From assembly GCA_041493205.1 (NCBI GenBank), contig JBGPYM010000072.1, positions 1-12,530 of the forward strand: a stretch of 12,530 bases of DNA. Reading direction: 5' to 3'. The DNA comes from JBGPYM01 sp041493205. GTDB lineage: Bacteria > Bacteroidota > Ignavibacteria > UBA10030 > UBA6906. A program made the translations under genes and the position numbers. Shown here in pieces: positions 6,628 through 12,530 of the stretch; within the stretch, counting starts at the first letter, position 1; each line of letters starts with the position of its first letter. The notes below the pieces were generated by a model. That model was not told the DNA's origin. It did not search any database and was given only the letters and a program-made list of their open reading frames with translations.

Positions 6628-6656
6628 AATATAGAACTAATTTTATCAAGATGCAA
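6628..6656 (-). promoter_or_regulatory. Promoter of arsR-ldh
   Basis: On the minus strand TTGCAT (6656-6651) and TATATT (6633-6628) are separated by exactly 17 bases. Transcription would start near 6621, about 20 bases before the arsR ATG. Two imperfect direct repeats on the plus strand, GAAACTATTT (6613-6622) and GAACTAATTT (6634-6643), are offset by 21 bases (two helical turns) and bracket the -10 box, so they are candidate binding sites for the ArsR-type protein. Confidence 0.55.
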
Positions 6657-6666
6657 GCCCCGGCTT

Positions 6667-6695
6667 TTGACTTCGGCGGGCCGCCTGACTATATT
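6667..6695 (+). promoter_or_regulatory. Promoter of the metallophosphoesterase gene
   Basis: TTGACT (6667-6672) and TATATT (6690-6695) are separated by exactly 17 bases, a 5/6 and 5/6 match to the sigma-70 consensus. Transcription would start near 6702, downstream of the first ATG of the open frame (6651). This supports the TTG start at 6732. The -35 box lies only about 10 bases from the divergent arsR promoter's -35 box, so one bound protein could affect both. Confidence 0.6.
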
Positions 6696-6731
6696 GAACC
6701 TCGTACACTCACGGAGCAAAGGGGGAATTTC

Positions 6732-8231
6732 TTGAAGCGAACATGTGTCGCGGTGCGTCTCCTTGAGTGTGTCCTCCTGGTGTCCCCCGGAGCGACATCA
6801 CTGCTTTACGCGCAGACATCAGTCCGTTTTGCCGTTCTGGGCGACTACGGTGATACACCTCCCAATACGGGGAACGTGGCGACTCTCGTAAAGAGCTGGA
6901 ACCCCGACTTCGTCATCACGACAGGGGACAACAACTACACCAACCCCACGCCCGCACCTCCGAATCATTATTCCGCGTGGGACGGGGCCGTCGGTCAATA
7001 CTATCACGAGTTCATGGAATTCCCGGCGGGGAGCGGAAGCGCCTGGGCTGGTTACGGATCGGCGACGATCAGATTTTACCCGAGCGTCGGCAATCACGAC
7101 TGGGATGCGGGGATTGCCGGCTGGTACTCCTATTTCGCGCTGCCGGGCAACGAACGGTATTATGATTTCGTCCGGGGGCCCGTCCATTTCTACGCCGTTG
7201 ACAGCGATCCGCGGGAGCCGGACGGGAACGGCGCCACTTCAACACAGGCCCAGTGGCTTCAGTCCGCTCTGGGCGCATCGACCTCGGCCTGGAACTTCGT
7301 GTACTTTCACCATCCCCCCTACACTTCAGCCGCGCGCGGGAACAACGTCGCGCTCCAGTGGCCGTTCATGTCGTGGGGGGCACACGCCGTACTGAACGGG
7401 CATGAGCACCAGTACGAGCGGATCATGAAGGGCGCATTCCCGTACTTTGTCGTCGGCACCGGTGGGCGGAGCCTCTCCGCATTTGCCACGACAGAACCGG
7501 GGAGCGCCGTCCGTTACAGCGCGAACTACGGCGCTCTCCTTGTTGATGCCGGAACGGACAGCGTCGTCTTCCGGTTCTATTCCATCAGCGGCGGCGCGGG
7601 AGGCACGCTCATTGACCGGTACGTCCTTTACCCATCGGAGATCGTACCCATTCAGCTCGCGAACTTCACCGGGACGGTCACTGTCGGAAACAGGGTCCGT
7701 CTTGACTGGTCTACCATTACAGAAACCAACAACCTCGGGTTTCATGTTCAGAAATCGACCGGCGGCGCCGGCTATGCTGAAATTCTCAACAGCTTTGTGG
7801 CCGGCCACGGCACAACGCTCGAACCGCATTCCTATGCGTTCATTGACAGCGCTGTCGCAGCCGGCGCCTGGACATACCGGCTGCGGCAGACGGATCTGAA
7901 CGGGACGGACTCGTTCACGGAGGGCGTCACGGTCGAACTGACCACGGAGGTGGAGGGGGAACCTCCGCGTGCAATTGCCTTGTTTCAGAATTACCCGAAT
8001 CCCTTCAACCCGCGCACGGCAATACGATACTCCCTGTCGTCCTCCGGCCCGGTGCGGCTCGCAATTTATGACCCTCTCGGGAGGGAGATTGCAATACTCG
8101 TGAACGCTTCACAGACTGCTGGGACGCACACGGTCGAGTGGGACGGCAACGCGTTTGCCGGCGGCATCTACTATTGCATGCTCAGGGCCGGATCGTTCGT
8201 TCAGACACGACAACTCGTTCTCATTAAATAG
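6732..8231 (+). CDS. Secreted purple-acid-phosphatase-like metallophosphoesterase with T9SS sorting domain
   Basis: A 499-residue protein when started at the TTG at 6732. An in-frame ATG at 6651 would add 27 residues but lies upstream of the predicted promoter. The TTG start has a purine-rich GGGGG ribosome site six bases before it and yields a clean signal peptide (MKRT, a hydrophobic stretch, cleavage near YAQ-TS at about residue 28). The calcineurin-like domain (about 31-290) carries all metal motifs: GDYGD (37-41), TGDNNY (64-69), GNHD (120-123), FHHPP (192-196) and GHEHQYER (223-230). This pattern fits acid phosphatases of the ACP5/purple-acid type that hydrolyse phosphate monoesters. 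A fibronectin-like linker domain (about 305-404) and a T9SS type A sorting domain (about 416-499, QNYPNPFNP) follow. Export through the Sec system and then the type IX system to the cell surface is expected. Substrate unknown. Confidence 0.9.
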   Translation: MKRTCVAVRLLECVLLVSPGATSLLYAQTSVRFAVLGDYGDTPPNTGNVATLVKSWNPDFVITTGDNNYTNPTPAPPNHYSAWDGAVGQYYHEFMEFPAGSGSAWAGYGSATIRFYPSVGNHDWDAGIAGWYSYFALPGNERYYDFVRGPVHFYAVDSDPREPDGNGATSTQAQWLQSALGASTSAWNFVYFHHPPYTSAARGNNVALQWPFMSWGAHAVLNGHEHQYERIMKGAFPYFVVGTGGRSLSAFATTEPGSAVRYSANYGALLVDAGTDSVVFRFYSISGGAGGTLIDRYVLYPSEIVPIQLANFTGTVTVGNRVRLDWSTITETNNLGFHVQKSTGGAGYAEILNSFVAGHGTTLEPHSYAFIDSAVAAGAWTYRLRQTDLNGTDSFTEGVTVELTTEVEGEPPRAIALFQNYPNPFNPRTAIRYSLSSSGPVRLAIYDPLGREIAILVNASQTAGTHTVEWDGNAFAGGIYYCMLRAGSFVQTRQLVLIK

Positions 8232-8287
8232 CACCGCGCACATCTCTGCAGACAAAGACGCGCGAAGATCCACAATACTATTCCGAC

Positions 8288-8794
8288 ATGCGCTTCGTTC
8301 CGGCAATACTCCTGGCATGCGCACTCCTGTATGCCGGTTGCGACACAGGCCTGACGCCTCTTGACGAGCCGTCCGGGATCAGCGGGATCATCCGCTTCAC
8401 CAACTGGCCGCCCCCCGACAGCTGCCGGCAGATCCGGCTCGTCGCGTTCGAGACCTACCCCTCCGACAGCGCCAACATTCTCCTCGCGCTCATCAACGGC
8501 AAGGCGATCGTCTATCCAGCCACACTCACCGGGTCAGGATTAGACCGCTTCGTTGATTCCCTCTCCTACGAGTGGGTCACAAAGAACACCAACCTCCAGG
8601 TAAAGAAATACGATTACTTCGTGGTCGCGTGGCAGTACGGGCCGAATATTCTGTCCGATTGGGCTCCTGCCGGGGTCTACAGCACCATCCCTTATTCGAA
8701 CGTGCCGGCCCCCATGAGGGTGCTGCTGCACAGGCTCACGCGCGTCGATGTCTCCGTTGATTTCCACAAACCTCCCCCCAAGCCATGGCGCTGA
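8288..8794 (+). CDS. Hypothetical lipoprotein
   Basis: A 168-residue protein of unrecognised family. The N terminus is a lipoprotein signal: MRF, hydrophobic residues 4-17, and LLYAGC with the lipid-bearing cysteine at 18 (Tyr at -3 is less common, but Ala-Gly-Cys is typical). The mature part is rich in beta-strand-like segments (for example GIIRFTNWPP and TRVDVSVDFHKPP), suggesting a single beta-sandwich. It is probably anchored in the outer membrane. No ribosome binding site is evident. The last 10 bases overlap the start of the TonB-dependent receptor gene, a linkage that often marks an accessory surface lipoprotein working with the receptor. No function is assigned. Confidence 0.8.
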   Translation: MRFVPAILLACALLYAGCDTGLTPLDEPSGISGIIRFTNWPPPDSCRQIRLVAFETYPSDSANILLALINGKAIVYPATLTGSGLDRFVDSLSYEWVTKNTNLQVKKYDYFVVAWQYGPNILSDWAPAGVYSTIPYSNVPAPMRVLLHRLTRVDVSVDFHKPPPKPWR

Positions 8795-10983
8795 GACGCA
8801 TCCTGCTTCTGCCCCTTCTCTGCTTTAGTGTCCATTTGGCGTGGCCCGCAGGGGGGACCATTATGGGGCGGGTCGTCAGTGGCGTAGATCACGAACCCCT
8901 CCCCGGGGTGACGGTACTTCTGGAGGGAACGGTCCGCGGGACATCGACGAACCTGCGCGGCGAGTTCCGTTTGACCGGCATCCCCGCGGGCCAGCATACC
9001 GTTGTTTTTTCCATGGTGGGATACCAGCGTGTCACGCGTGCGGACGTGACCGTGGAGGAGGGGAAGGATGCGTCCGTCGACGTGACGATGACGCAGACGG
9101 TGATCCCGACCGAACAGATCGTCGTGACCGCGAGCAAGCGTGCGCAGTCCTTGCAGGACGTGCCTGTCAGCATCTCGATCCTCGACGCATCCGAAATCCG
9201 CCAGCGGAACGCGCTGACCATTGATGACGCGCTCCGGTACATCCCGGGAGTCAACATCACCGGATTCCAGGTGAACGTGCGCGGGTCAAGCGGCTACAGC
9301 CGCGGGGCGGGAAGCCGGGTGCTGATGCTGGTGGACGGCGTCCCGTTCATTACCGGCGACACGGGCGAACTGAACTTTGAATCGATCCCCGTCGGGCAGG
9401 TGGACCGGATCGAGGTGGTCAAGGGGGCAAGCTCCGCGCTCTACGGGTCGAGCGCGCTCGGCGGGGTCATCAATATCATCACCAAGCCGATACCGGAGAC
9501 GCCCGAAACGATCATCCGGACGTACGGAGGGCTGTACAACAAGCCGTCTTTCGCCCAGTGGCAATGGTCGGACAAAAACCGCGGGTTCAACGGCCAGTCG
9601 ATCAGCCACGCGCGCATGTCAGGAGACATCGGCATTGCGGTGTTCGTTTCGCGGCAGATCGACGACGGCTATCGTGAGAACGACTACCACAGGCGGTACA
9701 ACCTGTTTGTCCGGTCGCGGGAGGAAATATCCCCGACGCAATCCCTGAGTCTGAGCTTCAGCCTTTTGTACCAGTATGGCGGGCAGTTCCTGTACTGGAA
9801 GAATCTTGACTCCGCCCTTGTCCCGCCGACGCTCCAGGAGTCGGACAACGTCAAGTCGATCCGGTTCTACACAAGCGGCGTCTACAGCAGCGTGCTTTCC
9901 AACAACGTTTTCTTTACGGCCAAGGCTATCTGGTACCACAACGACTGGGGGTTCGAGACGATCCACCAGTACGGCCGGAACGAGTCGATATCGGACGACA
10001 TCAACCTCGACCTCATGTCCACCATCGTCTTTGAAAAAGGGAACACGCTGACGTGCGGGATAGATTCCCATTATGATATCGTGTATGCCGATCTCTTCGG
10101 CAACAGAGGGGGCGGCGGGCTCGCTCTCTACGCACAGGACGAACTGAAGCTGTCGGGGGAGGTGACGATGACGCTGGGCGCGCGCGCCGATCTCCAGGCG
10201 GTGGGGATTACGAAATCGAGCGGGCAGCTCAATCCAAAGGCGGCCCTGACGTACGCACCCGATGCGGGCACGACGCTGCGCGCCTCGTTCGGGCGAGGGT
10301 TCAGGATCCCATCGATCGCCGAGGCCTTTCTGACGGGCGAAGTGAGCAACCTGGCGGTCATTCCGAACACCGACCTGCAACCCGAGAAGAGTTATTCCTA
10401 CGAAGTCGGTGTGTCGCAGGTCATCGGCGACTGGGGGACGTTCGACGGGGCCCTCTTCCGGTCGGATTACGACAACCTGATCGAGGCAGGACTGGTGATC
10501 TCGTCTGCCAATGTGCCGCAGGTACAATGGCGCAACGTCACGAAGGCGCGCGTACAGGGATTCGAGACATCGCTCAAGTTCGGCCTGTTCGAGGGCGCCA
10601 CCCAGTTCAACATCGGTTACACCTATGTCTATCCGCAGGACCTGACGCAGCATGATCTCCTGAAATACCGGCCTCGTCATCTCTTTTATGCCAACACCCT
10701 GCTCCGCCTTGGGTGGCTGAGCGCAGGCGGGGACTTCCGGTTCGTGAGCCGCGTGGACAGGATCGATGAGGAGCTGGTGGACGTCGGCATCATTCCCGAC
10801 GGGGACGAGCGGGAGGATATCCTTGTGGCCGATTTCAGAATCGGGGCTGACCTGGGAACGATCGGCATACCGGTCACGGCAACCCTGAATGTGAACAATG
10901 CGTTTCAGAGGAACTACGTCGAGTTGATCGGCAACATCATGCCTCCGAGGACGTATGTGCTGGTGCTGGAGGCAAGGCTTTAA
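8785..10983 (+). CDS. TonB-dependent outer-membrane receptor with N-terminal carboxypeptidase-like domain
   Basis: A 732-residue outer-membrane protein. A signal peptide (1 to about 22) is followed by a carboxypeptidase-D regulatory-like beta-sandwich (about 24-103; 'GRVVSGVDHEPLPGVTVLLE', 'LRGEFRLTGIPAGQHTVVFS'). Next come a segment EQIVVTASKR (110-119) resembling the TonB-box region, the plug domain (about 118-235; 'RGSSGYSRGAGSRVLMLVDG', 'VDRIEVVKGASSALYGSSAL', GGVINIITKP) and a beta-barrel to the C terminus, including 'RASFGRGFRIPSIAEAF' and 'NTDLQPEKSYSYEVG'. Such receptors import ligands such as siderophores, cobalamin or glycans with energy from TonB-ExbBD. The ligand here is unknown. 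No ribosome binding site precedes the ATG, so translation is probably coupled to the overlapping lipoprotein gene. The final residue is Leu rather than the usual aromatic. Confidence 0.93.
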   Translation: MALRRILLLPLLCFSVHLAWPAGGTIMGRVVSGVDHEPLPGVTVLLEGTVRGTSTNLRGEFRLTGIPAGQHTVVFSMVGYQRVTRADVTVEEGKDASVDVTMTQTVIPTEQIVVTASKRAQSLQDVPVSISILDASEIRQRNALTIDDALRYIPGVNITGFQVNVRGSSGYSRGAGSRVLMLVDGVPFITGDTGELNFESIPVGQVDRIEVVKGASSALYGSSALGGVINIITKPIPETPETIIRTYGGLYNKPSFAQWQWSDKNRGFNGQSISHARMSGDIGIAVFVSRQIDDGYRENDYHRRYNLFVRSREEISPTQSLSLSFSLLYQYGGQFLYWKNLDSALVPPTLQESDNVKSIRFYTSGVYSSVLSNNVFFTAKAIWYHNDWGFETIHQYGRNESISDDINLDLMSTIVFEKGNTLTCGIDSHYDIVYADLFGNRGGGGLALYAQDELKLSGEVTMTLGARADLQAVGITKSSGQLNPKAALTYAPDAGTTLRASFGRGFRIPSIAEAFLTGEVSNLAVIPNTDLQPEKSYSYEVGVSQVIGDWGTFDGALFRSDYDNLIEAGLVISSANVPQVQWRNVTKARVQGFETSLKFGLFEGATQFNIGYTYVYPQDLTQHDLLKYRPRHLFYANTLLRLGWLSAGGDFRFVSRVDRIDEELVDVGIIPDGDEREDILVADFRIGADLGTIGIPVTATLNVNNAFQRNYVELIGNIMPPRTYVLVLEARL

Positions 10984-10986
10984 AAT

Positions 10987-11030
10987 AAAGAAGAGAAGAG
11001 AGAAAAGAGAAAAGAGAAGAGAGGAAGAAA
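10987..11030 (+). repeat. 44-base pure purine (GA/A) tract
   Basis: An uninterrupted run of A and G made of loosely repeated AAGAGA units begins three bases after the TonB-receptor stop codon. It fills the first half of the 96-base gap before the next gene. It is low-complexity, strand-asymmetric and likely prone to slippage. The second half of the gap holds a strong ribosome binding site (GGAGG, 11071-11075) for the next gene. Confidence 0.7.
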
Positions 11031-11079
11031 CGATACCTGACGGAATTTTGTTACACAAACTATCAACAGAGGAGGATCT

Positions 11080-12147
11080 ATGATTGCAAGGGCCAGAGGA
11101 TTGTTGGCGCTCTGCGTGGCCTCAGCGGTGAGCATCCCCGCGTACGCACAGATCACGATCACGGCCACGGATGTCGGCACGCAGATCGCGGCGGGGCATG
11201 CACTTGTCACGCACGAGGACACGCTTGTGACAACCGCAAACATCGGAACGCTGGGTTCCACGTCGTGGAATTTCAGCGGATTGGCTTCTCATGTCACGTC
11301 AACTCTGACAAGCGTTGCACCGGGTTCAACACCGTTTCCTTCTTTCTTCCCCGGATCAACTCATGCGTTCGCCTCAGTGCAGACGCTCCAGGGGATTACG
11401 GCAACGGTATACGAGTATCTCACACTTGGATCCAGCCTCCTGGATCTCGGAAACCATGCTGAAGCTGCTACGCAGCTAGGCACTGCGACGCTCCATTCCA
11501 CCAATACCCCTGCTTCAATCTTTTATGCAATGCCGTTCACGCTCAATTCCACCTGGAGCTCTACGTACAAGTTCCGCATGGGAATTTCAATACTCGGGTT
11601 TGAGTTCCTTGCGGACTCGTCGGTTCATCATGCATCGTTCGTTGTGGACTCATTCGGCCCTTTGACGATCCCGGGAGGCGGAACATACAACGCACTCAGG
11701 ATCAGGAAAGTCGACAGCGTCACGGTGAAGACGGTCAGCTACCAGATCCTCGCGGCAAATGGAGCAAGCGTTTCACTGAGCGCCGCCGATCCCAATGCTG
11801 CGACGAGCGGCACGATTAATGTCTCGAGTGCATCCTGGACAGGCCCCATCAGTACCGGCGTTACCACGCTGCCGGGCATGCCGGACGGCTATGCGCTGCT
11901 GGCGAATTATCCGAACCCGTTCAATCCTTCGACCAGGATTGGCTACGAGATCCCGGGCGCCTCGCGGGTCAGGATTGCGGTCAATGATCTGCTCGGACGT
12001 GAGGTTGCACTTCTCCTGGATGCGGAACAGGCGGCCGGCCGCTATGAAGTGACGTGGGACGCGAAGGGAATGGCGAGCGGAGTCTACTATTGCACCATGG
12101 AAGCGGGGAGTTACCGCAGTACGAGGGCGATGATTCTCATGAGGTAG
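11080..12147 (+). CDS. Secreted protein of unknown function with T9SS type A sorting domain
   Basis: A 355-residue exported protein. The signal peptide covers residues 1-23 (cleavage AYA-Q). The passenger (about 24-265) is Ser/Thr/Ala-rich with many short beta-like segments and no motif I can name; blocks such as 'TIPGGGTYNALRIRKVDSVT' (197-216) resemble those in uncharacterised secreted proteins of the FCB group. Residues about 270-355 are a Por secretion (T9SS) C-terminal sorting domain: 'LLANYPNPFNPSTRIGYEIP', LLGREVALLL, 'TWDAKGMASGVYYCTMEAGS' and a final ILMR. The protein should cross the outer membrane by the type IX system and be anchored or released at the surface. It has a good GGAGG ribosome site four bases before the ATG. 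It follows the TonB-receptor gene by 96 bases on the same strand. No catalytic residues could be identified. Confidence 0.85.
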   Translation: MIARARGLLALCVASAVSIPAYAQITITATDVGTQIAAGHALVTHEDTLVTTANIGTLGSTSWNFSGLASHVTSTLTSVAPGSTPFPSFFPGSTHAFASVQTLQGITATVYEYLTLGSSLLDLGNHAEAATQLGTATLHSTNTPASIFYAMPFTLNSTWSSTYKFRMGISILGFEFLADSSVHHASFVVDSFGPLTIPGGGTYNALRIRKVDSVTVKTVSYQILAANGASVSLSAADPNAATSGTINVSSASWTGPISTGVTTLPGMPDGYALLANYPNPFNPSTRIGYEIPGASRVRIAVNDLLGREVALLLDAEQAAGRYEVTWDAKGMASGVYYCTMEAGSYRSTRAMILMR

Positions 12148-12205
12148 AGGCAGAGCGAGCGTCAGGTTAAAGCGCCGGCGTTTCCATTTATTACGCAAGG
12201 AAAGT

Positions 12206-12225
12206 CACCGGCGGGGACGCCGGTG
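12206..12225. repeat. Short palindrome of the dispersed GC-rich repeat family, copy 2
   Basis: CACCGGCG (12206-12213) and CGCCGGTG (12218-12225) form a perfect 8-bp stem with a GGGA loop. It is followed by CTACT, as in the other copies (GTGCCACT). It lies 58 bases after the stop codon of the T9SS protein gene, at the 3' end of that transcript. Confidence 0.65.
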
Positions 12226-12243
12226 CTACTAAGAGCGTTAAGA

Positions 12244-12300
12244 GGCACCGGCGGGTCCGTCCCGCCTTCGGCGGGCCGAGACAAGGACGCCGGTGCCACT
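12244..12300. repeat. GC-rich inverted-repeat element with inner hairpin, copy 3
   Basis: GGCACCGGCG (12244-12253) and CGCCGGTGCC (12288-12297) are perfect 10-bp inverted arms. Between them CCCGCC (12261-12266) and GGCGGG (12270-12275) form an inner stem with a TTC loop. The right end GGACGCCGGTGCCACT closely repeats the right end of copy 2 (one base different) and resembles copy 1 near 4902. It lies between two convergent genes, where REP-like elements are commonly found. No open frame or transposase is attached. Confidence 0.65.
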
Positions 12301-12316
12301 GCCCAAGTCATTTTGA

Positions 12317-12530
12317 TCAGGCTGCGTGTTCGGCCGGGAGCCTGCTCTCCTTCGTCAGTGACAGCAGCAGGAACATCACTCCCAGAACGGCGTAGGCGCC
12401 GGCGAACTGATACGGGATCTGGCGTGCCAGGCCGGTGAGCGTCCACGGGAGGTACATGAGCCCGTCCGGCGACGCCGAATGGATAACGCCGAACAGCGTC
12501 AACGCAGCCAGAACGAACAGGTAGAGTGCA
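12317..12530 (-). CDS. Integral membrane protein, C-terminal fragment (possible permease)
   Basis: The minus-strand frame is open from the window edge (12530) to a TGA at 12317-12319, giving the last 70 residues of a longer protein. Two hydrophobic segments are visible, 'ALYLFVLAALTLFGVIH' and 'FAGAYAVLGVMFLLLSL', joined by a short loop with SASPDGLMYLPW and ending in a charged tail (TKESRLPAEHAA), presumably cytoplasmic. The layout recalls the C-terminal end of NCS2/AGZA-type purine or xanthine permeases, but this is only a resemblance and the family is not certain. An in-frame TTG at 12502 is not a credible start because the membrane segment continues upstream of it. The gene converges with the T9SS protein gene across the repeat-bearing gap. 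Confidence 0.6.
   Translation of the reverse strand, partial: ALYLFVLAALTLFGVIHSASPDGLMYLPWTLTGLARQIPYQFAGAYAVLGVMFLLLSLTKESRLPAEHAA

Noticed and set aside
6651..6731. ATG at 6651 as the start of the metallophosphoesterase
   Set aside because: It would precede its own best promoter and place 27 residues without signal-peptide character before a clean signal peptide; the TTG at 6732 fits better.
9619..11058. A 479-codon open frame on the minus strand, opposite the TonB-dependent receptor gene
   Set aside because: Its translation has no recognisable domain and is rich in residues expected from reading GC-rich codons backwards; its first part is the complement of the purine tract. The plus-strand frame is a clear TonB-dependent receptor, so this is a shadow.
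12162..12446. Open frames on both strands across the GC-rich repeats near the right edge
   Set aside because: They read through palindromic repeats and out of frame with the membrane-protein fragment; compositions look like shadows of the repeats.

Overview
The window looks like a GC-rich chromosomal segment of a Gram-negative bacterium from the Fibrobacteres-Chlorobi-Bacteroidetes (FCB) group, most like Ignavibacteria/Chlorobi-type lineages. The main evidence is two secreted proteins that end in a type IX secretion (Por) sorting domain with the YPNPFNP motif. A TonB-dependent receptor with an N-terminal carboxypeptidase-like domain and an outer-membrane-type lipoprotein point the same way. 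Placement is an inference from these protein families; there is no rRNA or other phylogenetic marker here.

Left part (1-6601), all on the minus strand. Bases 1-180 carry the N-terminal 60 residues of a Ser/Thr protein kinase whose remainder lies outside the window. Next is a compact four-gene set read from 4803 down to 322: chrB, chrA, an ornithine cyclodeaminase/mu-crystallin family enzyme, and a ROK-family regulator. The first three genes overlap (chrB/chrA by 38 bases, chrA/enzyme by 4) and the fourth follows after 33 bases, so it reads as one operon. Its promoter region has a TTGACA -35 box and an 18-base palindrome with 8-base arms lying between the -35 and -10 boxes, a good candidate operator. 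Upstream of it are L-lactate dehydrogenase and a cysteine-free ArsR-type regulator with a C-terminal DUF2087 domain, probably a two-gene unit with its own promoter.

Right part (6602-12147), plus strand, divergent from arsR. In order: a secreted purple-acid-phosphatase-like metallophosphoesterase with a T9SS sorting domain, a small lipoprotein, a TonB-dependent receptor overlapping the lipoprotein gene by 10 bases, and a second T9SS-exported protein of unknown function. The set suggests cell-surface processing and uptake of some nutrient, perhaps a phosphorylated one, but the substrate is not shown by the sequence. The metallophosphoesterase most likely starts at a TTG (6732), because a well-formed promoter lies inside the longer ATG reading.

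Right edge: an intergenic stretch with GC-rich inverted repeats, then the C-terminal end of an integral membrane protein on the minus strand running off the window. A related GC-rich inverted repeat occurs between ldh and chrB, so the genome probably carries a dispersed REP-like family. No tRNA, rRNA, CRISPR array, transposase or integrase was seen. No stretch longer than 300 bases lacks a gene.

Most unusual points: the palindromic operator over the chr promoter, the coupling of chromate-type transport genes to an amino-acid/ketimine-type dehydrogenase and a degenerate ROK regulator, the dispersed repeat family, and a 44-base pure purine tract between two secretion-related genes.
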